Source: Natronoglycomyces albus
GTDB lineage: Bacteria > Actinomycetota > Actinomycetes > Mycobacteriales > Micromonosporaceae
DNA length: 64,000 bases
Assembly (NCBI RefSeq): GCF_016925535.1
Contig: NZ_CP070496.1
Coordinates: 2,542,001-2,606,000 of the forward strand
Direction of reading: 5' to 3'
The position numbers were made by a program, and so were the translations under genes. Shown here piece after piece: positions 51,091-59,743 of this stretch. Below the pieces are notes generated by a model, which was not told where the DNA came from, ran no database searches, and saw nothing but the letters and a program-made list of their open reading frames with translations. The stretch's first letter is position 1, and every line of letters begins with the position of its first letter.

Positions 51091-52061
51091 CGTGTCTCCT
51101 CCTGTCGGCGCTTAAGGTTGTGCACTTGGTAGGCGACGATCGGTATGACCATGATGAACAGCACCACGGCCAGCGCCGCGCCGCGCCCGGCTTCGCCCAG
51201 TCGGAATGCCTGGAACCACATGGAGTCGGCCACCACGCCGGTGCGGAATTGACCGCCGGTCATGGTGCGAACGATGTCGAACAGTTTTAGGGACGCGATC
51301 GAGATGGTGACGACCACGACGATGATCGCGGGCCGAATCGAGGGGATCGTGACGCGCCAAAATTCTTGCCAGGGGGTGGCACCGTCGATGCGGGCAGCTT
51401 CTTGGATCTCGGCGGGGATGCCTTTGAGGGCGGCCGAGAGGACCACGGTCGCGAAACCGGTTTGGACCCATATGAGCACCACGATTAGCAGCAGGGTGTT
51501 CCAGGGCCACATTTGTAGCCATGCCTGTGGTTCTCCGCCTAGCCACACCACGACCTGGTTGAGCAGGCCGATTTGGTCGGTTCCTCCTCGATGGTCATAG
51601 ATGAATCGCCAGATGACGGCGGCGCCGACGAAGGAGATCGCCATGGGCATGAAGACCAAGGACTTGTAGATCGCTTCGCCGCGTTTGCCGTCGATGAGGA
51701 CTGCGTAGAGCAGTCCGATACCGGTGGCGATCAGCGGGGTGAGGACTACCCAAAGGAGGGTGTTGAGGAGGATTATCTGGGCGCCGGAGTCGGTGAAAAT
51801 CCATTGGAAGTTGGCGAACCAGACGAAGTTCTCTCCACTGCCGTCAAACATGGACAAGCCCAGGGTGCGGGCGGCCGGAACGACCAGACCCGCCCCCAGG
51901 AGCAGCCCGACGGGGGCGAGGAATACCGCCGCCGTCAGAGCTTTGCTTCCACGTTTGGCGACCAGCTCGGCCAGGGCCAGCAGGACCACGATCACCAGGA
52001 TGAACGCGGCTAGGCCGAGGCCGAGCATAGTCAGTTTCGACACCAGTTGTGAAGTGTTCAC
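51087..52061 (-). CDS. sugar ABC transporter permease (MalF type)
   Basis: 324 residues with about eight helices. The EAA loop is EAARIDGATPWQEFWRVTIPS. An extracytoplasmic part around FVWFANFQWIFTDSG follows the second or third helix, as in MalF/UgpA-type subunits. Pairs with the downstream MalG-type permease to form the channel. It starts 34 bp after the solute-binding protein stop. Confidence 0.92.
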   Translation of the reverse strand: MNTSQLVSKLTMLGLGLAAFILVIVVLLALAELVAKRGSKALTAAVFLAPVGLLLGAGLVVPAARTLGLSMFDGSGENFVWFANFQWIFTDSGAQIILLNTLLWVVLTPLIATGIGLLYAVLIDGKRGEAIYKSLVFMPMAISFVGAAVIWRFIYDHRGGTDQIGLLNQVVVWLGGEPQAWLQMWPWNTLLLIVVLIWVQTGFATVVLSAALKGIPAEIQEAARIDGATPWQEFWRVTIPSIRPAIIVVVVTISIASLKLFDIVRTMTGGQFRTGVVADSMWFQAFRLGEAGRGAALAVVLFIMVIPIVAYQVHNLKRRQEETR

Positions 52062-52095
52062 AGTGTCACGAACCTTGCGTGTAGCTCATGCGTGG

Positions 52096-53445
52096 CTAGT
52101 CGCTCGGCCAGGCGTTCTCGATGTTGCTGGTGACGTCCTCCGCGGAGGTGCCTCCCAGCCAGTCGAGCATTCCGGTCCAGAACGCGGCGGCGCCGACTTC
52201 GCCGGGCATGTAGTCCGATCCGTCGAAGCGTGACGTCATGGTCTCGTCGTGGAGGATCTCCACGGCGCGAACGAGCGCGTCATCGCGGGCGTTCTCTGGG
52301 TCGGCGCCTTGGTGGGCGGTGGTCCACGACCCGGTGGTCATGCGCAGGTTGTGGTAGTCGGCGCTGGCCAGGAACTGGCGAACGGCATGGACTGCCTCAT
52401 CATCGGAGAACGAGGCCACGAATTCCGAGCCAAACAGCATTGGCGCGTCGCCGGGCTCGTCGCCGGGCAGCTGGAAGATGAAGACGTCTCCGTCTTCTGC
52501 GACTTCGACGTCGTCGGGCCACATGGCCGAGTAGAAGGAGGCCTGGCGGTGCATGGCGCATTCGCCGTCGGCGACCGGGTAGCCGGCTTCTTGGAAGGAC
52601 GTGGTGGCGATGGTGTTCACGCCACCGTGTCCGCCGTTGACGTAGTCGTCGTTGAGCAGGATTTCTCCGACGCGGTCGAAAGCGTCGACGATGCCCGGGT
52701 CATCGAAGGGAATGTTGTGGTCAATCCAGTCATCGTAGAGTTCGGGCGACTCGCGCAGGACCGCGTCTTCGATCCAGTCAGTGCCGGGCCAGCCTGAGGC
52801 TTCGCCGGATTCGAATCCGACGCACCAGGGCGTGGTTCCGTCCGCGGCGATGGTCTCAGTGAGGTCCATCATTTCGTCCCAGGTTTCGGGGATGTCGTAT
52901 CCCCCGTCTTCAAAGAAGCTGGGCGAGTACCAGACGAACGATTTGGCGTTCGCCGAGTGTGGTGGAGCGTAGAGCTGGCCGTCAACGGTTCCGTAGTCGA
53001 GCCAGTCTTGGGTCCATCCCTCTTGCGCCGCGGCTTGCGTGTCGGCATCGGCCGGGACCATGTTGTCGACGAATTGGAACATGAGGCCTGGTTGCGGGAA
53101 AAGTGCGATGTCGGGGGCATTGCCTCCGTCGACGCGTACGCGCATGTCGGACTCGAAGGTGCCGGAGCCTTCGTGCTGAATGGTGATGCCCACGCATTCG
53201 GCGAACGAGCTCCAGGCGGCGGTCATCTCGTCGGCTTCATCCCCCCGGATGGAGCTGGAGATGCTGACTGTCTCCCCGTCGAAGGAGCCGTAGTCAGCAT
53301 AGGTGTCGCAGTCCGCGGCCCAGTCTGGCAGTTCTTCGCCGGGCTCTTCGTCGGGCGCGCCGCAAGCGGTTGCAGCCAACGCTATCGCTGCGGCAGAAGC
53401 GGTAACGCACAAGAAACGTTTAGGCAATCTTCTATCCTTTTTCAT
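52096..53445 (-). CDS. extracellular solute-binding lipoprotein (family 1)
   Basis: 449 residues. Lipobox LAATAC (Cys28) after a basic start. Mature protein with ISSSIRGDEADEMTAAW and the hinge segment APPHSANAKSFVWYSP as in carbohydrate-binding family 1. The very acidic composition may reflect a saline habitat. Start ATG 53445; a TTG frame begins six codons earlier. The ligand is not readable, but permease types and fold point to an oligosaccharide or glycoside. Confidence 0.9.
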   Translation of the reverse strand: MKKDRRLPKRFLCVTASAAAIALAATACGAPDEEPGEELPDWAADCDTYADYGSFDGETVSISSSIRGDEADEMTAAWSSFAECVGITIQHEGSGTFESDMRVRVDGGNAPDIALFPQPGLMFQFVDNMVPADADTQAAAQEGWTQDWLDYGTVDGQLYAPPHSANAKSFVWYSPSFFEDGGYDIPETWDEMMDLTETIAADGTTPWCVGFESGEASGWPGTDWIEDAVLRESPELYDDWIDHNIPFDDPGIVDAFDRVGEILLNDDYVNGGHGGVNTIATTSFQEAGYPVADGECAMHRQASFYSAMWPDDVEVAEDGDVFIFQLPGDEPGDAPMLFGSEFVASFSDDEAVHAVRQFLASADYHNLRMTTGSWTTAHQGADPENARDDALVRAVEILHDETMTSRFDGSDYMPGEVGAAAFWTGMLDWLGGTSAEDVTSNIENAWPSD

Positions 53446-53537
53446 CCTATGGAGGGGTGTCAATAGTCACAAAAAGTTTGGTATACCGTGCGCCTGATTG
53501 TCAAGCGAACTGCAAAGTTTTCCAATCTGTGAAAATT

Positions 53538-53547
53538 GTTTCGAAAC
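53538..53547. promoter_or_regulatory. GTTTCGAAAC palindrome upstream of the ABC operon
   Basis: A perfect 10-bp palindrome 93 bp before the binding-protein start. TTGACA on minus lies between it and the gene. LacI-family regulators often use such central-CG palindromes for sugar operons, but no regulator gene is nearby. Confidence 0.4.
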
Positions 53548-53730
53548 GGTAACGATGGAAGTGGACCCTTTGTTCGTTGACGGGCCCATTAGTCCCGAAT
53601 ACGCTTTCTTACCGAAACCAGAAAACTCAGGCAGCGCGAAAAATCTGATCTGGAGCCATACGGCACGCGCGTATAGATCCGCTCCTCTCCCACTCTTCGC
53701 GGCTGCCACCAGCCATATAAGGAATCAATC

Positions 53731-54129
53731 ATGAAAGTCGAACTCAATCACACTGTCATTGTCTGCCGCGACAAATACGCATCGGCGCGCTTTTGGGCCG
53801 ACATTCTTCAACTCCACATTCACGGAGAATTTGGCCCGTTCGTGCAAGTGAGGACGACTAACTCCGTCGACCTGGACTTCCTCACCGTCACCGAGGGTGA
53901 GGACATCACCAGTCAGCACTATGCCTTTTTGGTCGCAGATGAGGTCTTCGATCAAGGATTCGCCCGCATCAAGGCACTGGGGCTGCAATTCCAAGCCGAC
54001 CCGCACGGCAAGCAAATAGGTGAGATCTACCAATACGAAGGCGGCCGCGGCGTCTACTTCTCAGACCCCAACGGCCATTTCCTCGAAATGTTCACGCGCA
54101 CCCCCGGCTACGGGCGTACCGACGGCTAG
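53731..54129 (+). CDS. VOC (glyoxalase/dioxygenase) family protein
   Basis: 132 residues forming one pair of beta-alpha-beta-beta-beta modules. It begins VELNHTVIVCRDKYASARFWADIL and ends YFSDPNGHFLEMFTR. The metal ligands normally at these positions (His in LNHTVI; Glu in HFLEMF) are present. The substrate is unknown; such proteins include glyoxalases, ring-cleavage enzymes and fosfomycin or bleomycin resistance proteins. AGGAATC precedes the ATG. Ends at a hairpin shared with the convergent ThiE-like gene. Confidence 0.85.
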   Translation: MKVELNHTVIVCRDKYASARFWADILQLHIHGEFGPFVQVRTTNSVDLDFLTVTEGEDITSQHYAFLVADEVFDQGFARIKALGLQFQADPHGKQIGEIYQYEGGRGVYFSDPNGHFLEMFTRTPGYGRTDG

Positions 54130-54146
54130 AACCCCGTAACCGTCCC

Positions 54147-54186
54147 CAGCCCGCCCGGTGGCCACTGGTGTTCTCTGGGCGGGCTG
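54147..54186. terminator. bidirectional hairpin
   Basis: Arms CAGCCCGCCC / GGGCGGGCTG with a 20-base loop, between convergent genes. Confidence 0.65.
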
Positions 54187-54201
54187 AGCCAGATGCGGAA
54201 C

Positions 54202-54792
54202 TCACCGAGACTCAATCGCCTCTCGCAAACCAGCCACAACGGTGTGCGGCTCATTGGCCGACATGACCGCGCCCATCACCGCGACCCCCCACGCCCCGGC
54301 GCGGCGACAGTCTCGCGCCTGCTGCGGCCCCGTGATACCGCCCAGCGCCACCACCGGGATCGGATATTCGCGGCAGAACTCGCGCAATCCCCGAAGACCC
54401 ACGGCTGGGCCATAGCCTGGTTTCGAGGCGGTGGGATACACCGGCGAGTACGTGACGTAATCCAAACTCACGTCCACGACCTCCCCGGGATGAACGGAAC
54501 GCCCCAACAATGCCGGGCGTCGTCGGGGCCGCTGGGCGGAGGCGGACAGATGAACTGCCTCGCACTGCTCCGGCGGGTCAGACACGATCAGCTGCGCATC
54601 ATGCGCCACCATGAGGGGCGTCAGTTGCGCGGCCAGGTCCTGACGGGCATCCCAGGGCAGGTGCTTGTCGCGTAGCAAGACATTGAAGGGACCGCCCTGC
54701 AAAGCCAACTTGATCTGATCCACGAGGGGACGCCCACACTGGGTAGTGTCGGTAATTACTAGGAGTCTCTGCCTGGAGGCTGTCACGATCAC
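54202..54792 (-). CDS. thiamine phosphate synthase-like (ThiE/TenI) protein
   Basis: 196 residues, TIM barrel. ThiE landmarks: LLVITDTTQCGRPLVDQI, NVLLRDKHLPWDAR (the R-x-K loop), LGRSVHPGEVV, DYVTYSPVYPTASKPGYGP and PVVALGGITGPQQA. The pyrimidine-binding details are incomplete, so it could be the TenI-type aromatizing tautomerase or a diverged ThiE. No other thi gene is in the window and there is no TPP riboswitch. GTG start uncertain; a second GTG two codons later is as likely. Confidence 0.8.
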   Translation of the reverse strand: MIVTASRQRLLVITDTTQCGRPLVDQIKLALQGGPFNVLLRDKHLPWDARQDLAAQLTPLMVAHDAQLIVSDPPEQCEAVHLSASAQRPRRRPALLGRSVHPGEVVDVSLDYVTYSPVYPTASKPGYGPAVGLRGLREFCREYPIPVVALGGITGPQQARDCRRAGAWGVAVMGAVMSANEPHTVVAGLREAIESR

Positions 54793-54891
54793 CCAGTGTA
54801 TCTAGCTATTTTTGCATGGCGGTTAACTTTTCGATTTTGGTCGTTGCCTGATCTTGCGAGACACATAACGAGAGTGGAAGACTCCAAAGAT

Positions 54892-55677
54892 ATGGACATT
54901 GACGATTCAATTAACACCTTGCTGGGTGAAGGGGCCCGGATCGTCATAGCTGGTGATGAGCTTTCTCCGAACGCTCCCGTCCCCACGTGCCCGGGTTGGA
55001 CGGTGCGGGACCTCCTGCGACATTTGGGAGGTATTCACCGGTGGGCCTACGACATCGTCACGCATCAGAGGCAACACCGCCCCAATGCCGAAGAAATGCG
55101 AGCACTGGTCGGACCACTACCTTCCGACGAGGATCTCGTGCCTTGGGTGAGCAACGGCTTGCAACAGTTGGTAGGCGCTTTCAAAGAAGCTTCACCCGAA
55201 TTGGAATGCTTCCAAGTGTTCCCAGTAGGGACCTCCTTGCAGTTTTGGACCCGCCGCCAAGCCCACGAAACAACCATCCACCGAGTCGACGTCGAATCGG
55301 CCCGCGGCGACGAAATCTCCTCAGTCAAGCGCGGATTCGCCGCCGATGGCATCGACGAACTCCTCACCGGATTTCACGCCCGCACCAAAAGCGACGTGCG
55401 CTCTCCCATTCCCAGTCTCATCCACATCCGCGCAACAGACGCCGAAGTCGACACCGGCTCCTGGTACGTGCACCTATCCGACGTGGAACCGCCTCGCGTC
55501 ACCCGTACCGCCACCGCCCGCCCCGACTGCGTCGTCTCGGGCCCTCTGGAACTGCTGTACCTGGCCCTGTGGAACCGGCTGCCCTTCACCGACCTCGAAG
55601 TCGAGGGCAATCTGGCCCTCCTACAACTGTGGCGCTCCACCTCTGCCATCAAGTGGCGAGGCCCCTCCTTCACCTAA
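54892..55677 (+). CDS. maleylpyruvate isomerase-type (MDMPI/DinB-like) protein
   Basis: 261 residues. The N-terminal four-helix domain has PTCPGWTVRDLLRHLGGIHRWAYDIV, which bears the metal-binding His/Asp pattern of the mycothiol-dependent maleylpyruvate isomerase fold. TRRQAHETTIHRVDVE supplies the second ligand set. The C-terminal part matches the usual SCP2-like companion domain. Members act with mycothiol in actinobacteria; the substrate is unknown. The start is either ATG 54892 or GTG 54874. Confidence 0.82.
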   Translation: MDIDDSINTLLGEGARIVIAGDELSPNAPVPTCPGWTVRDLLRHLGGIHRWAYDIVTHQRQHRPNAEEMRALVGPLPSDEDLVPWVSNGLQQLVGAFKEASPELECFQVFPVGTSLQFWTRRQAHETTIHRVDVESARGDEISSVKRGFAADGIDELLTGFHARTKSDVRSPIPSLIHIRATDAEVDTGSWYVHLSDVEPPRVTRTATARPDCVVSGPLELLYLALWNRLPFTDLEVEGNLALLQLWRSTSAIKWRGPSFT

Positions 55678-55770
55678 GACATCCCGACCGCCAGGCGCGC
55701 TACCCGCCTGCTGAGCAAACCGACTCCACCGCCTCAGTCCCACGACTTAACAGCGGCCCCTGCGACCCGT

Positions 55771-55776
55771 TAGGTT
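55771..55776 (+). promoter_or_regulatory. -10 box for a leaderless ggt transcript
   Basis: TAGGTT, a 7-nt gap (TGCAACC), then the ATG at 55784. Confidence 0.55.
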
Positions 55777-55783
55777 TGCAACC

Positions 55784-57448
55784 ATGCCGAACAACTCTGC
55801 GATCTCTTCGATCTGTCCCCACGCCTCCGGTGCCGGAGCCGACATCATGGAAAAAGGTGGTAACGCCGTCGACGCGGCCATAGCCGCCGGAGCTGTCCTC
55901 GCCGTCACCTCGCAAAACTTCTGCGGCCTCGGCGGCGACCTATTCGCGCTGGTCTGGGACGACTCCTCTCCCGCCCCAGCCGCGCTCAACGCCTCAGGAC
56001 GCTCCGGCAGCGGCGCGAGCGCCCAAACCCTGCGAGCCGACGGACTGGACCGCATTCCGTTCCACCACAGCCCACACGCGGTTCCCGTCCCCGGATGCGT
56101 CGACGGATGGGCCGCCATGCACCAGCGATACGGATCGCTGCCGTGGGCCGATCTCTTCGCCGATGCGATCAACCTGGCCGAAAACGGCTGGCCCTCGTCG
56201 AAATCCCTCGAGCAAGGCGCGACAATGCTCGAAGGCGTCGACGGGGCCGAGGAAATCCGCCAAGCCCGCGCCGGAGAGAAGCTACGGCGCCCCCGCACCG
56301 CACAAGCACTGCGCGACATCGCCAGCAAAGGCCGCGAAGGCTTCTACGAAGGCCCATTCGGCGCAGGGCTCATAGAACTAGGTGCCGGACTCGGCGCGAA
56401 TGGAACCGACCTCTACACCGCCGAGGACCTACGAACCCAGCAAGCCAATTGGGAAAAGGCCCTCGCCGCCACCACCGCCGGACACACCCTATGGACCTCC
56501 CGGCCCAATTCACAGGGCTACCTGCTGAGCCTGGCAATGCGTATCCTCGACCACCTGGAATTCTCCCGCGAAGACGAGGGGCTGTGGGCGCACTACATCA
56601 TCGAGGCCTGCCGCCTAGCTGGCTACGACCGACCCGAATTCCTGCACGAACACGCCGACGCTGAAAAGATCCTGCTCGAAGCAGCCAGTCGTGCCGAGCG
56701 CATCCACCCCGATACCCGCGCCGATGTCAGCGGGCCTCAAGCTGACGGCGGCACCACCTATATGGCAGTCTCGGACTCCCAAGGAATGGCCGTCTCCTAC
56801 ATCCAGTCCAACGCCGCCGGTTTCGGTTCCCTGCTATTCGAGCCTCGCACCGGCATCGCCTTGCAAAACCGAGGCATCGGCTTCAACCTCACACCCGGCC
56901 ACCCCGCCGAATACGGGCCACGCAAACGGCCCCCACACACACTCCTTCCCGCTCTCGTCTCCCGCGAAGACGGCTCGTTGCGCCTGGTCACAGGCACCAT
57001 GGGCGGAGACGCACAACCGCAGATCGTCACCCAAATTCTCGACCGGATTCTGCGAGGCGGCCAGAGCGTCACCCAGGCCATCGGCGCACCCCGGATCCGA
57101 CTAGACGCGGGCCAAACCGGGTTCGACACCTGGTCAAACTCCCACGGCGTCAACCTAGAACAAGACGTACCAACCCCCTGGGAGACCGGCCTACGGCAAC
57201 GAGGACACGAGGTGAACCGCCTGGATGTGATCTTCGGACACGCCCACGCGATCGAAATCACCCCCTCCGGTCAGGTGAGCGCGGCGGCCGACCCGCGCGC
57301 CGAGACAGGCACCGCGCTGGTGTTCTTATACTGTGATCTCCACCGTCACCGGCCCATTGCGCAACTGGCGACGGCCCCGACCGAGCACGGCGCTGGCAGT
57401 CGCCAGCGCCGAGACGGTCCTTCGTCCACTTCGCCGATCTGTAGGTAG
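55784..57448 (+). CDS. gamma-glutamyltransferase family protein with run-on C-terminus
   Basis: 554 residues. Transfers or hydrolyses gamma-glutamyl groups. Family landmarks: GGNAVDAAIAAGAVLAV, NFCGLGGDLFALVW, the nucleophile Thr at the autocleavage site in DGGTTYMAVSD, and GTMGGDAQPQIVTQILDRI. No signal peptide. After GTALV, where relatives end, the frame continues about 45 residues (HRHRPIAQLATAPTEHG...) with no homology, ending 9 bp before yibE/F. Start leaderless by -10 spacing. Confidence 0.88.
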   Translation: MPNNSAISSICPHASGAGADIMEKGGNAVDAAIAAGAVLAVTSQNFCGLGGDLFALVWDDSSPAPAALNASGRSGSGASAQTLRADGLDRIPFHHSPHAVPVPGCVDGWAAMHQRYGSLPWADLFADAINLAENGWPSSKSLEQGATMLEGVDGAEEIRQARAGEKLRRPRTAQALRDIASKGREGFYEGPFGAGLIELGAGLGANGTDLYTAEDLRTQQANWEKALAATTAGHTLWTSRPNSQGYLLSLAMRILDHLEFSREDEGLWAHYIIEACRLAGYDRPEFLHEHADAEKILLEAASRAERIHPDTRADVSGPQADGGTTYMAVSDSQGMAVSYIQSNAAGFGSLLFEPRTGIALQNRGIGFNLTPGHPAEYGPRKRPPHTLLPALVSREDGSLRLVTGTMGGDAQPQIVTQILDRILRGGQSVTQAIGAPRIRLDAGQTGFDTWSNSHGVNLEQDVPTPWETGLRQRGHEVNRLDVIFGHAHAIEITPSGQVSAAADPRAETGTALVFLYCDLHRHRPIAQLATAPTEHGAGSRQRRDGPSSTSPICR

Positions 57449-57457
57449 TGCCGAGAC

Positions 57458-58831
57458 GTGAACAGCCATCACCGAAGCGACAGCGATCCCCCATTCGAGG
57501 ACAGCTCCCAAGCCGAGCCAGCCAATTCCGGCAGCGCGGCAGCCGATCATGCGGCGCATCACGAGGTCGCCAATGACCGGGTGCCACGCAGCGCGTTGCT
57601 GATCTTGATTCCCGCCGCGCTAGCTACATTGGCGGGGCTATTGATGCTGTGGCCCTATGGCTTGGAGGACGCCGAGGGTTTCGACGAGGGTAATGAGGAG
57701 TCCGGCAAGGTTATTGCCGTCTTGGAGGAGCCGTGTCCCGAGTATGAGGACGGGATGCCCACCGGGATGGTCCCTGAGCGATGTGGCACGGTCTTGGTCG
57801 AGGTCACCTCGGGGCCGGATGCGGGAACCGAGATCATCACCGATATTCCGTTCGGGCCCGGTTCCCCGGTCGATGTCGAATCGGGCGACCGGGTGGTGCT
57901 CATGCACTTGCCTGAGGGACAGATTGAGAACCCGTACCACATCATTGACTATGAGCGTGGGCAAGCGCTGTGGGCGTTGCTGATCGCTTTTGTCGTGGCC
58001 ATCATCGCGTTTGGTCGGTGGAAGGGCGCGCGGGCGTTGGTGAGTCTGGCGTTGACCTTTGCCTTGGTGTTGTTGTTTATCGTCCCCGGAATTTTGGACG
58101 GCAAGCCACCGCTCCTGGTGGCGATCGTGGGAGCCTCAGCGATCATGCTGGCCAGCCTGTATATCACGCACGGGTGGAATCGGTCGACGACCATGGCGGT
58201 GCTGGGGACGCTCGGTTCGCTATTGATCACCGGGGTGTTGGCTGGCGCGGCGGTGAACCTGGCTCAGATCAACGGGATCATCGACAGCGAGACGTCGCTG
58301 TTGAGCATGCACTATGGCATCGACATGTCGGGGCTGCTGTTGGCCGGTATTCTCATCGGCGCTTTGGGCGTCATCGACGATGTGACTATTTCGCAGTCGG
58401 CGACGGTCGACGAGTTGACCAAGGCAAACCCGCGCTATTCGCGGCTGCAACTGTATACGGCCGGAATGAGGGTGGGGCGAGCCCACATCACTTCGGTCGT
58501 CAACACGCTGGTACTGGCGTACGCGGGTGCGGCCTTGCCGCTGCTGGTGTTGATCGCGGCTGCCGCGCAGCCGTTGGATCAGGTGGTGACCAGCCAGCTT
58601 ATCGCCACCGAGATCGCCCGGGCCGTCATCGGAACCCTTGGTTTGATCGCGGCGGTGCCGTTGACGACTGGTTTGGCCGCCTGGTTCGCCAAACAGGACC
58701 CTCCGAAACCCAAGAGCGACGCCGATGTGCTGAAGCCACCGACGAAACGCCCTGCGGCCACCCGGAAGAAACGCGACATTCATGACGTGGCGTGGGGCGA
58801 CGAGGAGCCGCCTCATCCAAAGACCGACTGA
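57458..58831 (+). CDS. YibE/F family membrane protein
   Basis: 457 residues. A 45-residue polar N-terminus, one helix (LLILIPAALATLAGLLML), an extracellular beta domain, then about seven helices. Hallmarks are the family's GRWKGARALVSLALTFALV, IDDVTISQSATVDEL and GMRVGRAHITSVVNTLVLAY. Function unknown; a transport role has been suggested for the family. The GTG start lacks a strong ribosome site. The last 206 bp overlap a convergent frame. Confidence 0.88.
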   Translation: MNSHHRSDSDPPFEDSSQAEPANSGSAAADHAAHHEVANDRVPRSALLILIPAALATLAGLLMLWPYGLEDAEGFDEGNEESGKVIAVLEEPCPEYEDGMPTGMVPERCGTVLVEVTSGPDAGTEIITDIPFGPGSPVDVESGDRVVLMHLPEGQIENPYHIIDYERGQALWALLIAFVVAIIAFGRWKGARALVSLALTFALVLLFIVPGILDGKPPLLVAIVGASAIMLASLYITHGWNRSTTMAVLGTLGSLLITGVLAGAAVNLAQINGIIDSETSLLSMHYGIDMSGLLLAGILIGALGVIDDVTISQSATVDELTKANPRYSRLQLYTAGMRVGRAHITSVVNTLVLAYAGAALPLLVLIAAAAQPLDQVVTSQLIATEIARAVIGTLGLIAAVPLTTGLAAWFAKQDPPKPKSDADVLKPPTKRPAATRKKRDIHDVAWGDEEPPHPKTD

Positions 58832-59105
58832 GGGGCTGGGGTGCCGATAAGTCTAGGGTGACTGGATGGAAATCCCAGCTGTGCGGTTCGCGGGCGAGAA
58901 GTTCCGAAGGGGCTGGCGGTACCGGTTGCGGATCGGTTTCCCACGTGACGATGAGGACGACCCGGTCGTCCTGCGAGGAGTACACTTCGGCGTGGCTGTA
59001 CCCGATATTTTGTTGTAGCTGCGGGAGAGCTTGTCGGCGCACCCACTCCAGCAGTTCGAACATGGCGTCGGGTTGAGCTTTGACTTCCCACATACGAGCG
59101 ATCAT
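58626..59105 (-). CDS. antibiotic-biosynthesis-monooxygenase-like small protein, extended into yibE/F
   Basis: The first 80 codons resemble a small ABM-type fold: MIARMWEVKAQPDAMFELLEW, VYSSQDDRVVLIVTWE and HSWDFHPVTL, where relatives stop. No stop codon follows, so the frame runs 79 codons further into the antisense of yibE/F with arginine-rich, non-conserved sequence. TACAGT lies 6 nt before ATG 59105, a leaderless start. The real function probably resides in residues 1-82. Confidence 0.6.
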   Translation of the reverse strand: MIARMWEVKAQPDAMFELLEWVRRQALPQLQQNIGYSHAEVYSSQDDRVVLIVTWETDPQPVPPAPSELLAREPHSWDFHPVTLDLSAPQPLSRSLDEAAPRRPTPRHECRVSSGWPQGVSSVASAHRRRSWVSEGPVWRTRRPNQSSTAPPRSNQGFR

Positions 59106-59111
59106 GTTTTT

Positions 59112-59117
59112 ACTGTA
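59112..59117 (-). promoter_or_regulatory. -10 box for a leaderless ABM-like transcript
   Basis: TACAGT on minus, a 6-nt gap (AAAAAC), then the ATG at 59105. Confidence 0.5.
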
Positions 59118-59743
59118 TGACAACGACATGTGAGCGCTTTCGGGCCATCGGCCGGTGGTGGATACTGCCGATCTCTTGCCATGGTGGCGCTTTATAAGTT
59201 GGAACATGCCCACACGCGACGAAGTGGCCGCGCAGCTAACGCAAATGTTGGCCAAGACCCTGCTAGATCCGCTCGAAACATGGACGGACGACCACCTTGA
59301 ACTCGTTCGCCTGCAAGGGCACGCTCTGACCGAGGTCACCCGTGGACCGACAGGTTGTTCAGCCCCGACAGCGCGACCGTGAAGCATACCGTGGCGCAGC
59401 TCCTGGCCACGTTCTTTGTCGCGATACCGCCCGATCTTCCATGGGCTGGCTCATGGCCTCGGGGAATCTTGGAGGACTGGGCCGAACCACCACCTCACCT
59501 AGCCATCGAGCGGCGCGTCATCGCGAACGGCCTACGCGGCAGCGGCCAATCCCGCGAGGGGCCGCAACCGCTTGCTCGGCGACATCGCCGAGGCCCGTCC
59601 CAACTTCTGGGTGTCTCACCTACACGGAGCAACCCACAACATGCTGGCCACTCACCGCCAAGAAGCCCTCAACCTGATCCGCCAATTCGCCAACCCCACC
59701 GCCCCCGGCCGAGACGAAGCGGGATTGGGTTAGCCCAGACTTC
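59118..59743. other. gene-poor stretch with possible pseudogene fragments
   Basis: 626 bases. On plus, 59207-59382 could encode MPTRDEVAAQLTQMLAKTLL and so on, and 59534-59733 in another frame reads LLGDIAEARPNFWVSHLHG, then NMLATHRQEALNLIRQF and a stop. Both have coding-like codon use but no continuous frame joins them. They may be remains of one disabled gene. I cannot name it. Confidence 0.3.

Noticed and set aside
54793-54891. TPP riboswitch before the ThiE-like gene
   Set aside because: Under 100 bases separate the divergent starts and the conserved CTGAGA core is absent.
57326-57562. 78-codon minus-strand frame between ggt and yibE/F
   Set aside because: The C-terminal part looks gene-like, but there is no credible start and it overlaps two plus-strand genes; kept only as a remark under the ggt tail.
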